From a virus, in the IMG/VR virus record IMGVR_UViG_3300008261_000032, positions 1 through 64,000 of that record: a DNA stretch of 64,000 bases; one strand, 5' to 3'. A model generated the notes under the pieces. That model was not told where the DNA came from, ran no database searches, and was given only the letters and a program-made list of their open reading frames with translations. Position 1 is the first letter of the stretch; every line of letters begins with the position of its first letter. The translations under genes were made by a program, and so were the position numbers. Shown in pieces: positions 26,499-35,957 of this stretch.

Positions 26499-27467
26499 TT
26501 ATGCTACTTGTGTCATTGTTGCGATAATCGATGGAATTGCGGGAGCAATTGATGAAGTTGGTAGAGCGGGAAGCGTGATATTCGCATTGTCTGTTGCCCA
26601 CATAATTTCGATATACTGCCCGGCAGATAGTTGTGATAGGAAGTTCCATGCTGCGACAATGTACGGACTATTTGTAATTACGTCAACGTTGGTAGCTGAA
26701 TGTGGTACATTTGAGCCCGTCACTCTGAACCAAATCTTTGCGGTAGTACCAGACCCACCGCCGCCCCCATTAGATAATTGCGCGGAGAATTGTAGATTAT
26801 AAAGTCCAGCATTTGTTACAGTGATACGAGAAGAACTTACAATACTGACGCCACTTGAAATATCTGTATTACTAAACTTCATCGGGTATGCGGTATTAAT
26901 TGACCCCGATTGTGTGGTAATATCATAGAATTGACCATAGTTGAATAGGCTGTGTCCATTATATGAGTATCCACCAGTACTTGCGCTGTGAACACCACTG
27001 AATGACCCAGTAAACGACCCAGTGAATGAACCAGAGTTGATTTGTGAAGAACTCGATACAACTCCATTTGGAATACCAATCGTCAATGTGTTGTTGGTAA
27101 TAACAGTAGTTACGCCATTACTTCCACTGAAAGTAAGTGTATCACCGCCTGCCCCATTATTAAGCGTAATAGTATCATTACCAGTTGACCCACTTAATGC
27201 CAACGTGGTTGAAATTTGTGCAGAACTAGATACAGTCCCACTCGGTAGTAATGTCTTGACTTGGGCAGAACTTGAAACGGTTCCAGCTGTCACTGACCCC
27301 GTGACATTAATTGTTGTGCCTTGTGACCCAGAAACTAAAAACGCTTGATTATTATACAGATGCAAAAGTTGATAACTACCACTAGCAACACTTCCAAGTG
27401 TTGTGAGATAGGACTCAACATCTGTTATGTAATCAGGTACTTCTACAATTTTATATTGGAGTGGCAT
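26499..27467 (-). CDS. Fibre-type protein with C1q-like C-terminal domain, 322 aa
   Basis: Residues 1-45 (MPLQYKIVEVPDYITDVESY and on) repeat a module also found twice in the next gene. A Ser/Thr/Gly-rich middle has tandem GTVSSSAQ and SGSFTGSF units. The last ~150 residues form a beta jelly roll like C1q/TNF domains (GLYNLQFSAQLSN, a long loop, then AGQYIEIMW). A trimeric virion appendage or receptor-binding protein is likely. It lies between MoxR and VWA genes with its own terminator. Confidence 0.78.
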   Translation of the reverse strand: MPLQYKIVEVPDYITDVESYLTTLGSVASGSYQLLHLYNNQAFLVSGSQGTTINVTGSVTAGTVSSSAQVKTLLPSGTVSSSAQISTTLALSGSTGNDTITLNNGAGGDTLTFSGSNGVTTVITNNTLTIGIPNGVVSSSSQINSGSFTGSFTGSFSGVHSASTGGYSYNGHSLFNYGQFYDITTQSGSINTAYPMKFSNTDISSGVSIVSSSRITVTNAGLYNLQFSAQLSNGGGGGSGTTAKIWFRVTGSNVPHSATNVDVITNSPYIVAAWNFLSQLSAGQYIEIMWATDNANITLPALPTSSIAPAIPSIIATMTQVA

Positions 27468-27476
27468 ATTGATACC

Positions 27477-27797
27477 TTATGTTTGCGGTACGACCGCTTC
27501 AGGAGTGGTTGCTTGGAAAGTGCTAAACTTTTTGAATATTGCCGTGTTGTTATATAACTCTACTAACTGCCACTGCATTTGACCTTTAGTATTAAATGCT
27601 GCCTCAACATCAGCGATGTAATCAGAAAGCTCAGTTACATTATATTCTACAACAAGGGCATAACCAGTTCGGAATACTCCATAATCATTATAGATATGAA
27701 TTAATTCTCTACCAAATAATCCGTGATAATTAAGAAATGCTTCAAGGTCATATAAGTAATTATTTGAGAGCTCTGGTAGTGCGTAGGTAACAGCCAT
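27477..27797 (-). CDS. Protein with two copies of a 45-residue module, 106 aa
   Basis: ATG 27797 is preferred to TTG 27809. Copy 1 (residues ~3-45: YALPELSNNYLYDLEAFL, HIYNDYGVF) and copy 2 (~48-92: YNVTELSDYIADVEAAF, LVELYNNTAIF) match the N-terminus of 26499-27467. The shared module suggests the two proteins assemble together on the virion. Confidence 0.72.
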   Translation of the reverse strand: MAVTYALPELSNNYLYDLEAFLNYHGLFGRELIHIYNDYGVFRTGYALVVEYNVTELSDYIADVEAAFNTKGQMQWQLVELYNNTAIFKKFSTFQATTPEAVVPQT

Positions 27798-27844
27798 AGT
27801 TGTACTCAAAGTAAAGTGTACATATAAATATTGGGTATAAAAAG

Positions 27845-27872
27845 AAAACCCCGTATCTCTACGGGGGTTACT
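27845..27872 (-). terminator. Rho-independent terminator of the VWA gene
   Basis: Minus strand CCCCCGTA-GAGA-TACGGGG followed by TTTTCTTTTT, 14 bases after the VWA stop. Confidence 0.82.
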
Positions 27873-27885
27873 TGACCTATAACGG

Positions 27886-30033
27886 TCACTCCTTGACCAG
27901 TAGGAGCTTATTTAAGGTTTTTAGGACATTCACCACACTCGCCACATCCACAAACTCCGCTTCTTGTCCGTACATAGTACGGAACATTTTACGGATATAT
28001 GACTGTTCGTGATGCTGATAATCGCTGATGAAATAACTCATAATCCGAACACCCATCTCTCGCATCACTCGAACACAATTCTTGGTCTGCTTAAACGCCT
28101 GCTCACCACCATAATCAAAGTGCCGACCATTGTGCTTGAATGAGCACCCCGGCTCACCATCAGAGAAGTTGATAAAGTACGTAGTGTGAGTCTTAGCGCA
28201 CTCCTTAATCAAGTCCATCGTCGCGGGATAACACAGACCTTCCGGCGTAGACCCATTCGAACACAGATACGGGAACAGTGCCTTCGCCTTTACAAAGTTA
28301 TCCACTCGACTGTCATACACCACGGCGACCATCGGGATACCCGTTCCAAGATTCCCACGAAGCGAAATCACCACTTCGAGATTCCGAATCTTATCGGAAG
28401 CGTAGGCGAGCGCCGTCATCACCGTCATTACACGTTCCCACTTTCTGCCACCCATCGAGCCAGAGGCATCAACAGAGAGATAGAGAAGGACGGGATTGTA
28501 CGAATCCACCGTAGTCCGCTTGAACACGTTCTCAATATCCATTCCCAGCTGTGAGAGGATACGGCGGTCAATCTTGCCGTGCTCTTGACGAGTGAAGTGT
28601 GTAATCTGCGGCTCGTTACGAACTTGCAACTTGTGGGCGAGAATCTGCCCCATCTTCAACCCATTGAGGAATCCACGATAACTATAATTATAATCGTGGT
28701 TCAACGTACGGCGGTCACGAATTGCCCAGCTATTAGCGAACGGGAACCAATCAGCAACCATAATCTCCTTCGTAAGCTTCTTCGTGACGAGACACGGAAT
28801 CTTTCCATAAATCGGGTCAGAGTTTTCCGTCATATCCGCCGAAGCAGAATCAATCGAATCAATCTGCGTCTGCTCATTCTTCTTGAGCTTCTTCTTCTTC
28901 GCAGTCTGGTCCATCATATCCTTCATCTTTTCAATCGCACTATTCGCCTTCTTTTCATTGTATCGATTCTGGGGAAGATCGTAATTCGGCATTCCCTCAT
29001 TCTTTATATCATCAGTATCCTCGTCGGACTCAATAGATAGACCATCCATCGCGTTAGACTCACTATCTTCCTCAATATCGGCGTGGAACTTTGCACGCTT
29101 TAGAATCTCAATCATCAGCTCATTCGACATCTTCCACAGAAGCGGGAACTGCTCATAGTCATACGCTTGCAGAGCATCGGACGGATGCCGCAAAGAGAGA
29201 ATCGGGTTGATTAACGAATCATCACGAGACAGCCGCCACGTAGTCCACTCTGGCATCTTCTTCTCATCGAAGCGGTGAATGTTCGGCAAGTCAATCATCT
29301 TCACCATCTTGCCAAGACCCGGCAACGCCTTCTTGTCGAAGTGCGGGGAAAAAATCATCAGAAGCCAATTCACATAATTCTCAACAGTCGGCTTCCGCCA
29401 ATCGCGATTATACTTCAGATTCTTCTCCACATCCGTATTGAAGAAATACTTGGTGTACATCGCGTCATAATACGGACGATACCCCGGTGCCATCTTATAT
29501 ACATAAGAGTCAATACGGCGGTCCTCAATAACATTCATCAACGTCTTGATATGACGGAACAAAGTACGAAGCGCCGACTGGTTCTGGTGCTCCTTCTCAT
29601 AATAATCGGAAGCACTCGCATCCAGCTTGTGCAACTTAACCATCTTCCGAAGCTTCGGATGAAGCGCGGCATAGAACACATCTTGGTGCGTAGAAATATG
29701 TGCCAGAAACGGGAAATCAGAAAGGAGACAATGTGACCCCTCATGCAGAGCGAGTCCCACCATCGGGTCAAAGTTTTTCGGATTATCGTCGGCGGAAATA
29801 ATCACCTGCTTACCATCCGTATACGATTCCTTACCAGACGAATACTTAACAATGATGGACGAATCATTCGTAAGAATACGAACGAAATTGGTAATAGCTC
29901 GACGAATCGTAGCAAGCTTCACCACGCGGTCAATACCAGAACTTACATCATTCTCTTTGTTAATGTCGGTTGAATCGAAATCGAACACAGAGTTGTCATC
30001 AATCCAATACGAGCTGTGATGTTTGGTAGCCAT
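27886..30033 (-). CDS. VWA-domain protein with HExxH-like site, MoxR partner, 715 aa
   Basis: Start ATG 30033 with AGGAAACT upstream. Near the N-terminus LALHEGSHCLLSDFPFL (HEGSH at 97-101) is a zinc-protease-like motif. A central helical region contains an acidic stretch (~350-420). The last 195 residues form a VWA domain: DASGS MIDAS (522-526), a conserved Thr/Ser and FSDGEPG (~623). The order (peptidase-like, acidic, VWA) is that of CobT/BatA-like partners of MoxR ATPases. Protein likely undergoes ATP-driven remodelling with 25165-26337. Whether it still cleaves peptides is unknown. Confidence 0.85.
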   Translation of the reverse strand: MATKHHSSYWIDDNSVFDFDSTDINKENDVSSGIDRVVKLATIRRAITNFVRILTNDSSIIVKYSSGKESYTDGKQVIISADDNPKNFDPMVGLALHEGSHCLLSDFPFLAHISTHQDVFYAALHPKLRKMVKLHKLDASASDYYEKEHQNQSALRTLFRHIKTLMNVIEDRRIDSYVYKMAPGYRPYYDAMYTKYFFNTDVEKNLKYNRDWRKPTVENYVNWLLMIFSPHFDKKALPGLGKMVKMIDLPNIHRFDEKKMPEWTTWRLSRDDSLINPILSLRHPSDALQAYDYEQFPLLWKMSNELMIEILKRAKFHADIEEDSESNAMDGLSIESDEDTDDIKNEGMPNYDLPQNRYNEKKANSAIEKMKDMMDQTAKKKKLKKNEQTQIDSIDSASADMTENSDPIYGKIPCLVTKKLTKEIMVADWFPFANSWAIRDRRTLNHDYNYSYRGFLNGLKMGQILAHKLQVRNEPQITHFTRQEHGKIDRRILSQLGMDIENVFKRTTVDSYNPVLLYLSVDASGSMGGRKWERVMTVMTALAYASDKIRNLEVVISLRGNLGTGIPMVAVVYDSRVDNFVKAKALFPYLCSNGSTPEGLCYPATMDLIKECAKTHTTYFINFSDGEPGCSFKHNGRHFDYGGEQAFKQTKNCVRVMREMGVRIMSYFISDYQHHEQSYIRKMFRTMYGQEAEFVDVASVVNVLKTLNKLLLVKE

Positions 30034-30049
30034 AGTTTCCTGTCGTTTG

Positions 30050-30118
30050 AGGTTATATATGAAATATAACCCGCCGTACGTAAAAGTAAAGTGAAGAAAC
30101 ATTAAGATTTCATTAATA
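30050..30118 (-). promoter_or_regulatory. VWA promoter with 11-bp direct repeats
   Basis: Reading leftward: TATTAAT (30118), TCTTAAT (30107), 11 bp apart, then GTTTCTTCACTTTACTTTT and GGGTTATATTTCATATA. The -10 box matches the plus-block type. Confidence 0.65.
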
Positions 30119-30202
30119 TTCTGGTTCTATAAAAGGGTAATAATTGGTTAAACCCAGTATAATCAGATATTTATATGGAGGTAATAATTTAATTATAATA
30201 CT

Positions 30203-31798
30203 ATGCCAGATAATAATATCACGCAATTTCAAATATTGAGAGGTAGTCAAGGCCAGAATGATGTATATACTGGCCGGCCGGGTGAATTATCAGCAGATAT
30301 TAGTTTATATGAACTAAGATTGCATGATGGTACCACCCCCGGCGGGCACATCATTGGCGGTGGTGGCATCGGACCACAAGGAAATACAGGTCCACAAGGT
30401 GCACAAGGACCGTCAGGTGGACCACAGGGCCCACAAGGCCCAGCGGGCTCTAGTGGGCCCCAAGGCCAATCCGGTGTTATGGGGTTGCCTGGCGTACAAG
30501 GACCGCTGGGGCCACAGGGTGTTCAAGGTGACCAAGGACATCAAGGGGTAAGAGGATATCAAGGATTACAAGGCCCACAAGGACATCAAGGCATCCAGGG
30601 ACCCACAGGGCCACAAGGTAGTCAAGGTGATGTTGGCGTGATGGGTCTTCCTGGTATACAAGGTTATCAAGGGCCCTTGGGTCCACAAGGTATTCAAGGT
30701 CCACAAGGTGTTGCGGGTGTAATGGGTCTTCCTGGTATACAAGGTACCCAGGGACCACAAGGACAAACTGGCCCGCAAGGCATTGGTTCACAAGGTGTTG
30801 CGGGTGTAATGGGTCTTCCTGGAATGCAGGGTAACCAAGGCCCATTTGGACCGCAAGGTAGTCAAGGTCCGCAAGGTGATGTAGGTGTTATGGGTCTTCC
30901 TGGTGTACAAGGTATGCAAGGACCGGCAGGGCCGCAGGGACCACAAGGTGATGTAGGTGTAATGGGTCTTCCTGGTGTACAAGGTATGCAGGGAAGTACG
31001 GGTACACAGGGTAATCAAGGTCCATTAGGTAACCAAGGATTACAAGGACCGCAAGGTGTTCAGGGTCCACAAGGAAATCAAGGACCGCAAGGACGCCAGG
31101 GCCCACAGGGGGATGTCGGTGTAATGGGTCTTCCTGGTATACAAGGTTATCAAGGATTACAAGGCCCTCAGGGCAACCAAGGACCGCTTGGACTACAAGG
31201 TAATCAAGGACCGCTTGGACCACAAGGAAATTTGGGACCACAAGGCAATTTGGGTCCACAAGGCCGTCAAGGCCCACAAGGCAATCAGGGGCCGCAAGGT
31301 GTTCAAGGTGATATAGGTAACCCAGGTCCAACTGGTCCACAAGGTAGACAGGGACCGCAAGGTAATCAGGGTCCACAAGGGCGGCAAGGTTCAGAAGGTA
31401 CGCAAGGTGACACCGGTGCACAGGGCAGACAAGGCCCACAAGGAAACCAAGGCCCAACCGGACCTACCGGACCTACCGGCCCAACAGGCCCACAAGGATT
31501 CCAAGGATTTACTGGATTAACGGGCCCGACAGGTTCACAAGGTAATCAAGGACCAACTGGCAACACTGGTACAACTGGTCCACAAGGTGCTACTGGTGCG
31601 CCAGGATCACCCGGACCTACAGGCCCACCAGGAGCACAGGGGGATACTGGTGCACAAGGATTCCAAGGATTAACCGGACCCTCTGGTTCTGGTGTCCCAT
31701 CCAACCCATGCGGAACTGGTGTATATTATTTAACGTGGAATTGTAGTACGAATCAAGCAGAATGGAAGTGTTTAGACTTAAATGACGCTTGTGCATAA
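30203..31798 (+). CDS. Collagen-like tail-fibre protein, 531 aa
   Basis: Residues 1-55 hold a phage fibre N-terminal motif ([20 protein letters not shown], then [14 protein letters not shown]) that attaches fibres to the tail. Residues ~56-495 are about 145 Gly-X-Y triplets, rich in GPQ, with the longer unit [10 protein letters not shown](V/I)QG recurring. The last ~35 residues have three Cys (NPCGTG, WNCSTN, WKCLDL, DACA) and probably cap the trimer. Collagen-like triple helices give rigid fibres. First of three structural genes on the plus strand; ATG 30203 has GGAGG 25 bases upstream (weak). Confidence 0.88.
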   Translation: MPDNNITQFQILRGSQGQNDVYTGRPGELSADISLYELRLHDGTTPGGHIIGGGGIGPQGNTGPQGAQGPSGGPQGPQGPAGSSGPQGQSGVMGLPGVQGPLGPQGVQGDQGHQGVRGYQGLQGPQGHQGIQGPTGPQGSQGDVGVMGLPGIQGYQGPLGPQGIQGPQGVAGVMGLPGIQGTQGPQGQTGPQGIGSQGVAGVMGLPGMQGNQGPFGPQGSQGPQGDVGVMGLPGVQGMQGPAGPQGPQGDVGVMGLPGVQGMQGSTGTQGNQGPLGNQGLQGPQGVQGPQGNQGPQGRQGPQGDVGVMGLPGIQGYQGLQGPQGNQGPLGLQGNQGPLGPQGNLGPQGNLGPQGRQGPQGNQGPQGVQGDIGNPGPTGPQGRQGPQGNQGPQGRQGSEGTQGDTGAQGRQGPQGNQGPTGPTGPTGPTGPQGFQGFTGLTGPTGSQGNQGPTGNTGTTGPQGATGAPGSPGPTGPPGAQGDTGAQGFQGLTGPSGSGVPSNPCGTGVYYLTWNCSTNQAEWKCLDLNDACA

Positions 31799-31820
31799 CA
31801 AATATATTTGAGGAATTATT

Positions 31821-32825
31821 ATGGCTAGATTTTATGCAGTTTTTGACCCAAGTACAACGGCTGCGATAGGAAATTCTCCATACTTTTATGAAAAAAGATA
31901 TATTGGAGCAAACGCGGGAACATCGTCCCAACTGTCAGCGAGTGCTGCACTATTGAGAAATGGATTGATGGCTTCTCAGTCAATACTTTCTACTGAAATG
32001 TATGCACAGATGGATTCTTCAAACGAAGATGGTAGTAAAGGTATCATTATCCCATATGACTCATTAACTACAAGTGGGTCTAATCTTGTATTCAGTAACG
32101 TATACACCAGTAGTATTTCTGGGGTGGTACATCCTGCTAATCCGCTCACCAGACCGTCTGATACATTTATTAGTTCGTCTGACCCGAGACTTTATGCCAC
32201 GGGAGATTCTGGGTCTATACTTAGTTCGTATTATACAAATGCCGGGGCAGCGGTTAATGAATTATTGCGTAATAAAATTCAAGTAGCAGTTGGTAATACT
32301 ACAAACGCAGGGCCATTTCAACGTGACGCATGTTTTGGAAAAACCAACCAGAGAAATACAAGTATAAATTATGATTATGATTTTAGTTATTTTGCATGGG
32401 ATGATTTTCAACCAGGAGACCCAACGTTTAATTTCACACAACAAACAGGTCTTATTAGAACGGTAAACAACGACATAACATTTAATTTTAGCACAAATTT
32501 CGTAAGTGATCGAGCTGGAACGTTATACATTCAACAAGCGGAACTCAGTCCAACTGGCTCCTCTCTTCCTATTTATAAATTAAAAGATACATCTAATAAT
32601 AATTTAGATGGTCAGTCTATTGATTTATCGGGTGGAGCTTTGTCGTTCACAGCAAGAATTTCTGGTAGTACCATGCCAGCTGGAGGATATAAGCTAACAC
32701 TCACAGCATATTTTAGAGATGCAACATACACAGGTTGTATTTCGCCATGTACTTCATCTGCTGCATATGGACCAAACTCGTGCGAATACACCAGTACAAA
32801 CCAGTTTGTACAACTAATACCATAA
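31821..32825 (+). CDS. Structural protein, probably fibre-associated, 334 aa
   Basis: [20 protein letters not shown] begins a Ser/Thr/Gly-rich beta protein with a C-terminal beta domain ([25 protein letters not shown]). Good TTGAGGAATTATT site before ATG. It follows the collagen-like fibre, so fibre tip or chaperone is plausible. Confidence 0.72.
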   Translation: MARFYAVFDPSTTAAIGNSPYFYEKRYIGANAGTSSQLSASAALLRNGLMASQSILSTEMYAQMDSSNEDGSKGIIIPYDSLTTSGSNLVFSNVYTSSISGVVHPANPLTRPSDTFISSSDPRLYATGDSGSILSSYYTNAGAAVNELLRNKIQVAVGNTTNAGPFQRDACFGKTNQRNTSINYDYDFSYFAWDDFQPGDPTFNFTQQTGLIRTVNNDITFNFSTNFVSDRAGTLYIQQAELSPTGSSLPIYKLKDTSNNNLDGQSIDLSGGALSFTARISGSTMPAGGYKLTLTAYFRDATYTGCISPCTSSAAYGPNSCEYTSTNQFVQLIP

Positions 32826-32841
32826 TATCTGGGTTAATCTT

Positions 32842-33285
32842 ATGACGTTACCAGCATCAGGACAAATCGCAATGTCTCAAATTAATGGAGAACTAGGACG
32901 GTCCTCTACTGCAGAAATATCATTAGATACCGCAGAAAATGGTGGATATATTACGTTAAATAGTGGATGCTCTACACCGCCGTCATCGACGAATCCTGCG
33001 AGTATGAGTGAATGGTATTCGTATACCCAATGTTGTAACACGGGGACGTATTATGTAGACAGTAGTGGAACGGCAGGGTCAGATTGTGGTGGCGGAGCAT
33101 ACTCGTTTACACAAACAGTTTATAGTAATAATTGCGGAGCTTTAGCTAGTAGTTGTAACTTATATAGTAGTGGCGGTGGAGCATGTAGCGGAAACTTTAA
33201 CGTATACTGCTTCACAGACTTTAGTTCATATTGGTGTACTAACTCCTCGGGAACAGTAACCAGTACTGGTGGTTGTACAACATAA
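32842..33285 (+). CDS. Virion-associated protein, 147 aa
   Basis: The start [20 protein letters not shown] followed by [17 protein letters not shown] is a motif I recognise at the N-terminus of many phage structural proteins; [10 protein letters not shown] ends the domain. The rest is Ser/Gly/Cys-rich (11 Cys), perhaps disulfide-linked. Downstream terminator at 33303. Confidence 0.78.
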   Translation: MTLPASGQIAMSQINGELGRSSTAEISLDTAENGGYITLNSGCSTPPSSTNPASMSEWYSYTQCCNTGTYYVDSSGTAGSDCGGGAYSFTQTVYSNNCGALASSCNLYSSGGGACSGNFNVYCFTDFSSYWCTNSSGTVTSTGGCTT

Positions 33286-33302
33286 CAGTATATAAAATAA
33301 AA

Positions 33303-33338
33303 ACGACGACCTAGTTCAGGTCGTCGTTTTCTTTTGCC
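33303..33338. terminator. Bidirectional terminator between convergent genes
   Basis: ACGACGACCT-AGTTC-AGGTCGTCGT with T-rich ends on both strands (TTTTCTTTT on plus; TTTTTATTTT on minus) at the junction of 33285 and 33311. It overlaps the last codons of the minus gene. Confidence 0.85.
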
Positions 33339-33484
33339 TCCGCTGCTTCTATCTCATCATCCCAATCAAGTCCCATCGCTTCGTAGTACATCTGGACATT
33401 CCAGTTTCCCAAAAAGACTTTTTGAACCGTAGACCGAAATTCTGAAAGAGATAGCTCGGCAACTAGCTCTTCAACGAATTCCAT
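33311..33484 (-). CDS. Hypothetical acidic 57-aa protein
   Basis: ATG 33484 has CGGAG upstream (GTG 33499 is less likely). MEFVEELVAELSLSEFRSTV, then an acidic tail (DWDDEIEAAEAKENDDLN). Promoter TTGACG (33546-33541), 16 bp, TATATT (33524-33519) directs it. Confidence 0.68.
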   Translation of the reverse strand: MEFVEELVAELSLSEFRSTVQKVFLGNWNVQMYYEAMGLDWDDEIEAAEAKENDDLN

Positions 33485-33518
33485 AAAACACTCCGTCACA
33501 TTTGAGGTGGGTACAATA

Positions 33519-33546
33519 AATATAACGGAATGTTGGAAACCGTCAA
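33519..33546 (-). promoter_or_regulatory. Sigma70 promoter for the 57-aa gene
   Basis: Minus strand TTGACG, 16-bp spacer, TATATT, in the gap before the start at 33484. Confidence 0.65.
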
Positions 33547-33549
33547 GTG

Positions 33550-33699
33550 TTACTTGCTCTCGACGGTGATGAGCTTACCGAAGCTGTACTTCTCACCCGT
33601 AGGAGCGATAAACTCCTTCTTCAGATGCCAGCCGCGTCCCCACCCAGCAGACTTCTTCGGGGTATTCGTGGCCTTCGGGGTCGTAACAGTGTTAGTCAT
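33550..33699 (-). CDS. Hypothetical basic 49-aa protein
   Basis: ATG 33699 follows GGGAGATTAGT. MTNTVTTPKATNTPKKSAGW, then a compact beta segment (EKYSFGKLITVESK). It has its own promoter. Unknown function. Confidence 0.65.
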   Translation of the reverse strand: MTNTVTTPKATNTPKKSAGWGRGWHLKKEFIAPTGEKYSFGKLITVESK

Positions 33700-33779
33700 A
33701 CTAATCTCCCTGTAGGGATGTTATCTCTGTTGGTGTACCCGCTTATCGGATAATGCACCGTCACCAGAGGTATGTATAT

Positions 33780-33808
33780 AGTATAACGAATACACCCCGC
33801 ATTGTCAA
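33780..33808 (-). promoter_or_regulatory. Consensus sigma70 promoter
   Basis: Minus strand TTGACA (33808-33803), 17-bp spacer, TATACT (33785-33780); leader of ~75 bases to ATG 33699. Confidence 0.75.
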
Positions 33809-33828
33809 GTGGGGTTTAATATAAGCTA

Positions 33829-34485
33829 TTATTCTCGACCAAGCTCTCGCATGATTTCGTCACGGATGTCATCAAACCCATCTTCCGTATTGTCAGGTTC
33901 GTCCGCATCGAGCTCTTTCATATCGCCGGGTCTTGGGTCAACCTGCCAGACTTTAGGTATCTTTTCGGGGTCACCAAACGACTTTTCTATATATCCTTTA
34001 TGAGCTACCGTAGGTGCGCCAGTAGTCAAGAATAAACAATTATAACATAATAATTGAAGATTGTCTTGGGCGAAATCCTTCACACCGTTTTTAAATGTGA
34101 TTAATAAAGGTGACTTACTATCGGTGATACGCTTTTCTTTAAACCCACATAACGCACATTCTTCTCGTAGAAGGTTTCTGGCAATCATTCGATTCTTCAA
34201 CCGAACCAAATTATACCCAGGGTATTTATTCGCAAAGATATCTTTAAGTTTGACCACACTGGCTCTAGAACCAAATCCTTTTGGAGTACCGATTCCTGTG
34301 GGATTGGCATGAGAATCAAAGAGCTGGTATATTTTGGCGTATCGCTTGTATCGTTCAAACCCAACCCCAAGGAATCGGGCGGCTTCCATATTACTCTTGG
34401 TGTTGGCTTGGGCATGTTCGATTTCCGCCCGTGATATCGGGAGTGCTCGACCGCCTTTATTACCAGCTCCAATTCGTTTAGGCAT
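33829..34485 (-). CDS. HNH-like zinc protein, possibly inactive, 218 aa
   Basis: The N-terminal ~50 residues include ISRAEIEHAQANTKSNMEAA, a helix-turn-helix-like segment. Central CALCGFKEKR and LLCYNC (with QDNLQ before it) give a CxxC...CxxC HNH-type zinc scaffold, but the two catalytic His of HNH nucleases are not at the expected places (ITFKNGVKD). Probably a DNA-binding relative. C-terminus acidic. It overlaps thyX by 8 bases. Confidence 0.68.
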   Translation of the reverse strand: MPKRIGAGNKGGRALPISRAEIEHAQANTKSNMEAARFLGVGFERYKRYAKIYQLFDSHANPTGIGTPKGFGSRASVVKLKDIFANKYPGYNLVRLKNRMIARNLLREECALCGFKEKRITDSKSPLLITFKNGVKDFAQDNLQLLCYNCLFLTTGAPTVAHKGYIEKSFGDPEKIPKVWQVDPRPGDMKELDADEPDNTEDGFDDIRDEIMRELGRE

Positions 34486-35146
34486 TGTGTGCGAAATCGT
34501 TAATCATCGGGAAGATTTCACTAATTGCCTTTGCACATGCCAAGGCGATGTCCCGATGTTCCTTTTGAGTAGCCATATCGGAACGGATATCGATATAGTG
34601 AATCCACGAACGAATCGTCCCATTTACGTACATACGGGACATCGTAAGACCTTCGGGTAAGACTGCCCGAGCGACTTCCTTTGCGATACCTTGGCTGATG
34701 GCCCACGTATACAGCCCCTTGGACTTTTCAATAAGTTCCCATTGCATCTTTTCCCACATTTCTTGTAATTGAGTGTCATCAGTCTCAATAGAATTCTGAC
34801 GATTCTTTTGGTCTTGGAGTCTTGCCTCCCGCGTCTCGAACGTCAATTCCTTCACTGGGTCGGCGTAACGCTGACTGAACTCTTGGAATGTGAACGAACG
34901 ATGACGAAGAATCTGACGAGCGATATCACGGGTCGTCTCAATTTCAATAGTGGCGTTTGCCATCTCGAACGGTGACCAATGCTTATGCTTGACCAGATAC
35001 TTAATCAACTTATCAGAAGTGTCGGTGTTCTGTTGATTGCTGGGATTACTCACCCGAGCACAATATGCGATTAAGTCCAATACATCGGAATCTAATGGTA
35101 AATCTTCCGTACACGGTACTGTAAAGGAAACTAGTTTTGCTTTCAT
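34478..35146 (-). CDS. thyX: Flavin-dependent thymidylate synthase ThyX, 222 aa
   Basis: ATG 35146 with AGAGG upstream. RHRSFTFQEFSQRY (residues 81-94) is the ThyX motif RHRx7S that binds FAD and dUMP; length is as usual for the family. It makes dTMP from dUMP with folate and FAD. dUMP would come from the dCMP deaminase at 59256. Supports phage DNA synthesis. Confidence 0.93.
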   Translation of the reverse strand: MKAKLVSFTVPCTEDLPLDSDVLDLIAYCARVSNPSNQQNTDTSDKLIKYLVKHKHWSPFEMANATIEIETTRDIARQILRHRSFTFQEFSQRYADPVKELTFETREARLQDQKNRQNSIETDDTQLQEMWEKMQWELIEKSKGLYTWAISQGIAKEVARAVLPEGLTMSRMYVNGTIRSWIHYIDIRSDMATQKEHRDIALACAKAISEIFPMINDFAHNA

Positions 35147-35156
35147 ACAACCTCTC

Positions 35157-35942
35157 TTAAATTGTCTTTTCAAGTAATGTGGATAATGCTTTTTGTAGTG
35201 CGTCTTTAACCGAACTCATAGCTGGATGTGAGGGGATTATACAATTTGGTCGAGATGCTGCCGAAGCGTTTTTAAACTCTTCTTCGGTATACCAATTTGC
35301 CGTAACCCCAATCATATCAACAATCTCATGCATAGTAATAGAACCACGATTAACCAAGTTATACGGGCCGTTTGGTGCATCCGTTTCAATCAAGGTACAG
35401 GCCACTTCAATTGCCTCGTCTAAATCGGTTATGGAGTTGTGACCTCCATCGAATAACTTTCCAGTCTTAGCATACTTCAGAATTTTAGCAAGGAAATTCT
35501 TTGGTTCATCAATACCAGTAAATGGTAGTCGAATACGATAGACTTGTGCCTTGTCCTTTAAATAGGCATCGGAAATGCCTTTACTAATGGAGTATGTACT
35601 TCCAAAAAAGTTAGGTAAGGCGTTGATATCATCAATGGTCCCTTCATAGATGCACCCACTTGATACGTGGGCCAATCTAGCACGGGTCTTACTTACAATA
35701 TGATGTAATTGAATTGGAAACACTGCATTACCTAGATAGGTTTCTGACTTGTTCTTTTCACACGCATCTATGTTAGGAATTCCAGTAACCCCTGCACAAT
35801 TTATAACCCAATCAAATTCTTCTTGTGCTAAAATGTCAAATACATTTGTGTGAGTGCTTATCGTAATGGTGTGACCACGACGATTCAACTCATTTTGCAT
35901 TCTTGTTCCAATCCATCCACTACCAACTATTAAAACTTTCAT
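35157..35942 (-). CDS. rmlD: dTDP-4-dehydrorhamnose reductase-like (RmlD), 261 aa
   Basis: A Rossmann start GSGWIG (residues 7-12) and an active-site YSISK (Tyr/Lys of the extended SDR family). Family assignment rests on size, order and the adjacent rmlC, A and B. It would reduce dTDP-4-keto-rhamnose to dTDP-L-rhamnose. Slightly short (usual ~290 residues). Confidence 0.78.
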   Translation of the reverse strand: MKVLIVGSGWIGTRMQNELNRRGHTITISTHTNVFDILAQEEFDWVINCAGVTGIPNIDACEKNKSETYLGNAVFPIQLHHIVSKTRARLAHVSSGCIYEGTIDDINALPNFFGSTYSISKGISDAYLKDKAQVYRIRLPFTGIDEPKNFLAKILKYAKTGKLFDGGHNSITDLDEAIEVACTLIETDAPNGPYNLVNRGSITMHEIVDMIGVTANWYTEEEFKNASAASRPNCIIPSHPAMSSVKDALQKALSTLLEKTI

Positions 35943-35957
35943 TTACGTATCCTAGTA

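Noticed and set aside
30360-31690. CRISPR-like or tandem DNA repeats in the Gly-X-Y region
   Set aside because: The repeats are coding, imperfect, of 9-base periodicity and varied length; this is a collagen-like protein repeat.
33530-33753. Plus-strand frames at 33530-33753
   Set aside because: They are shadows of the minus-strand 49-residue gene, which has a ribosome-binding site and promoter.
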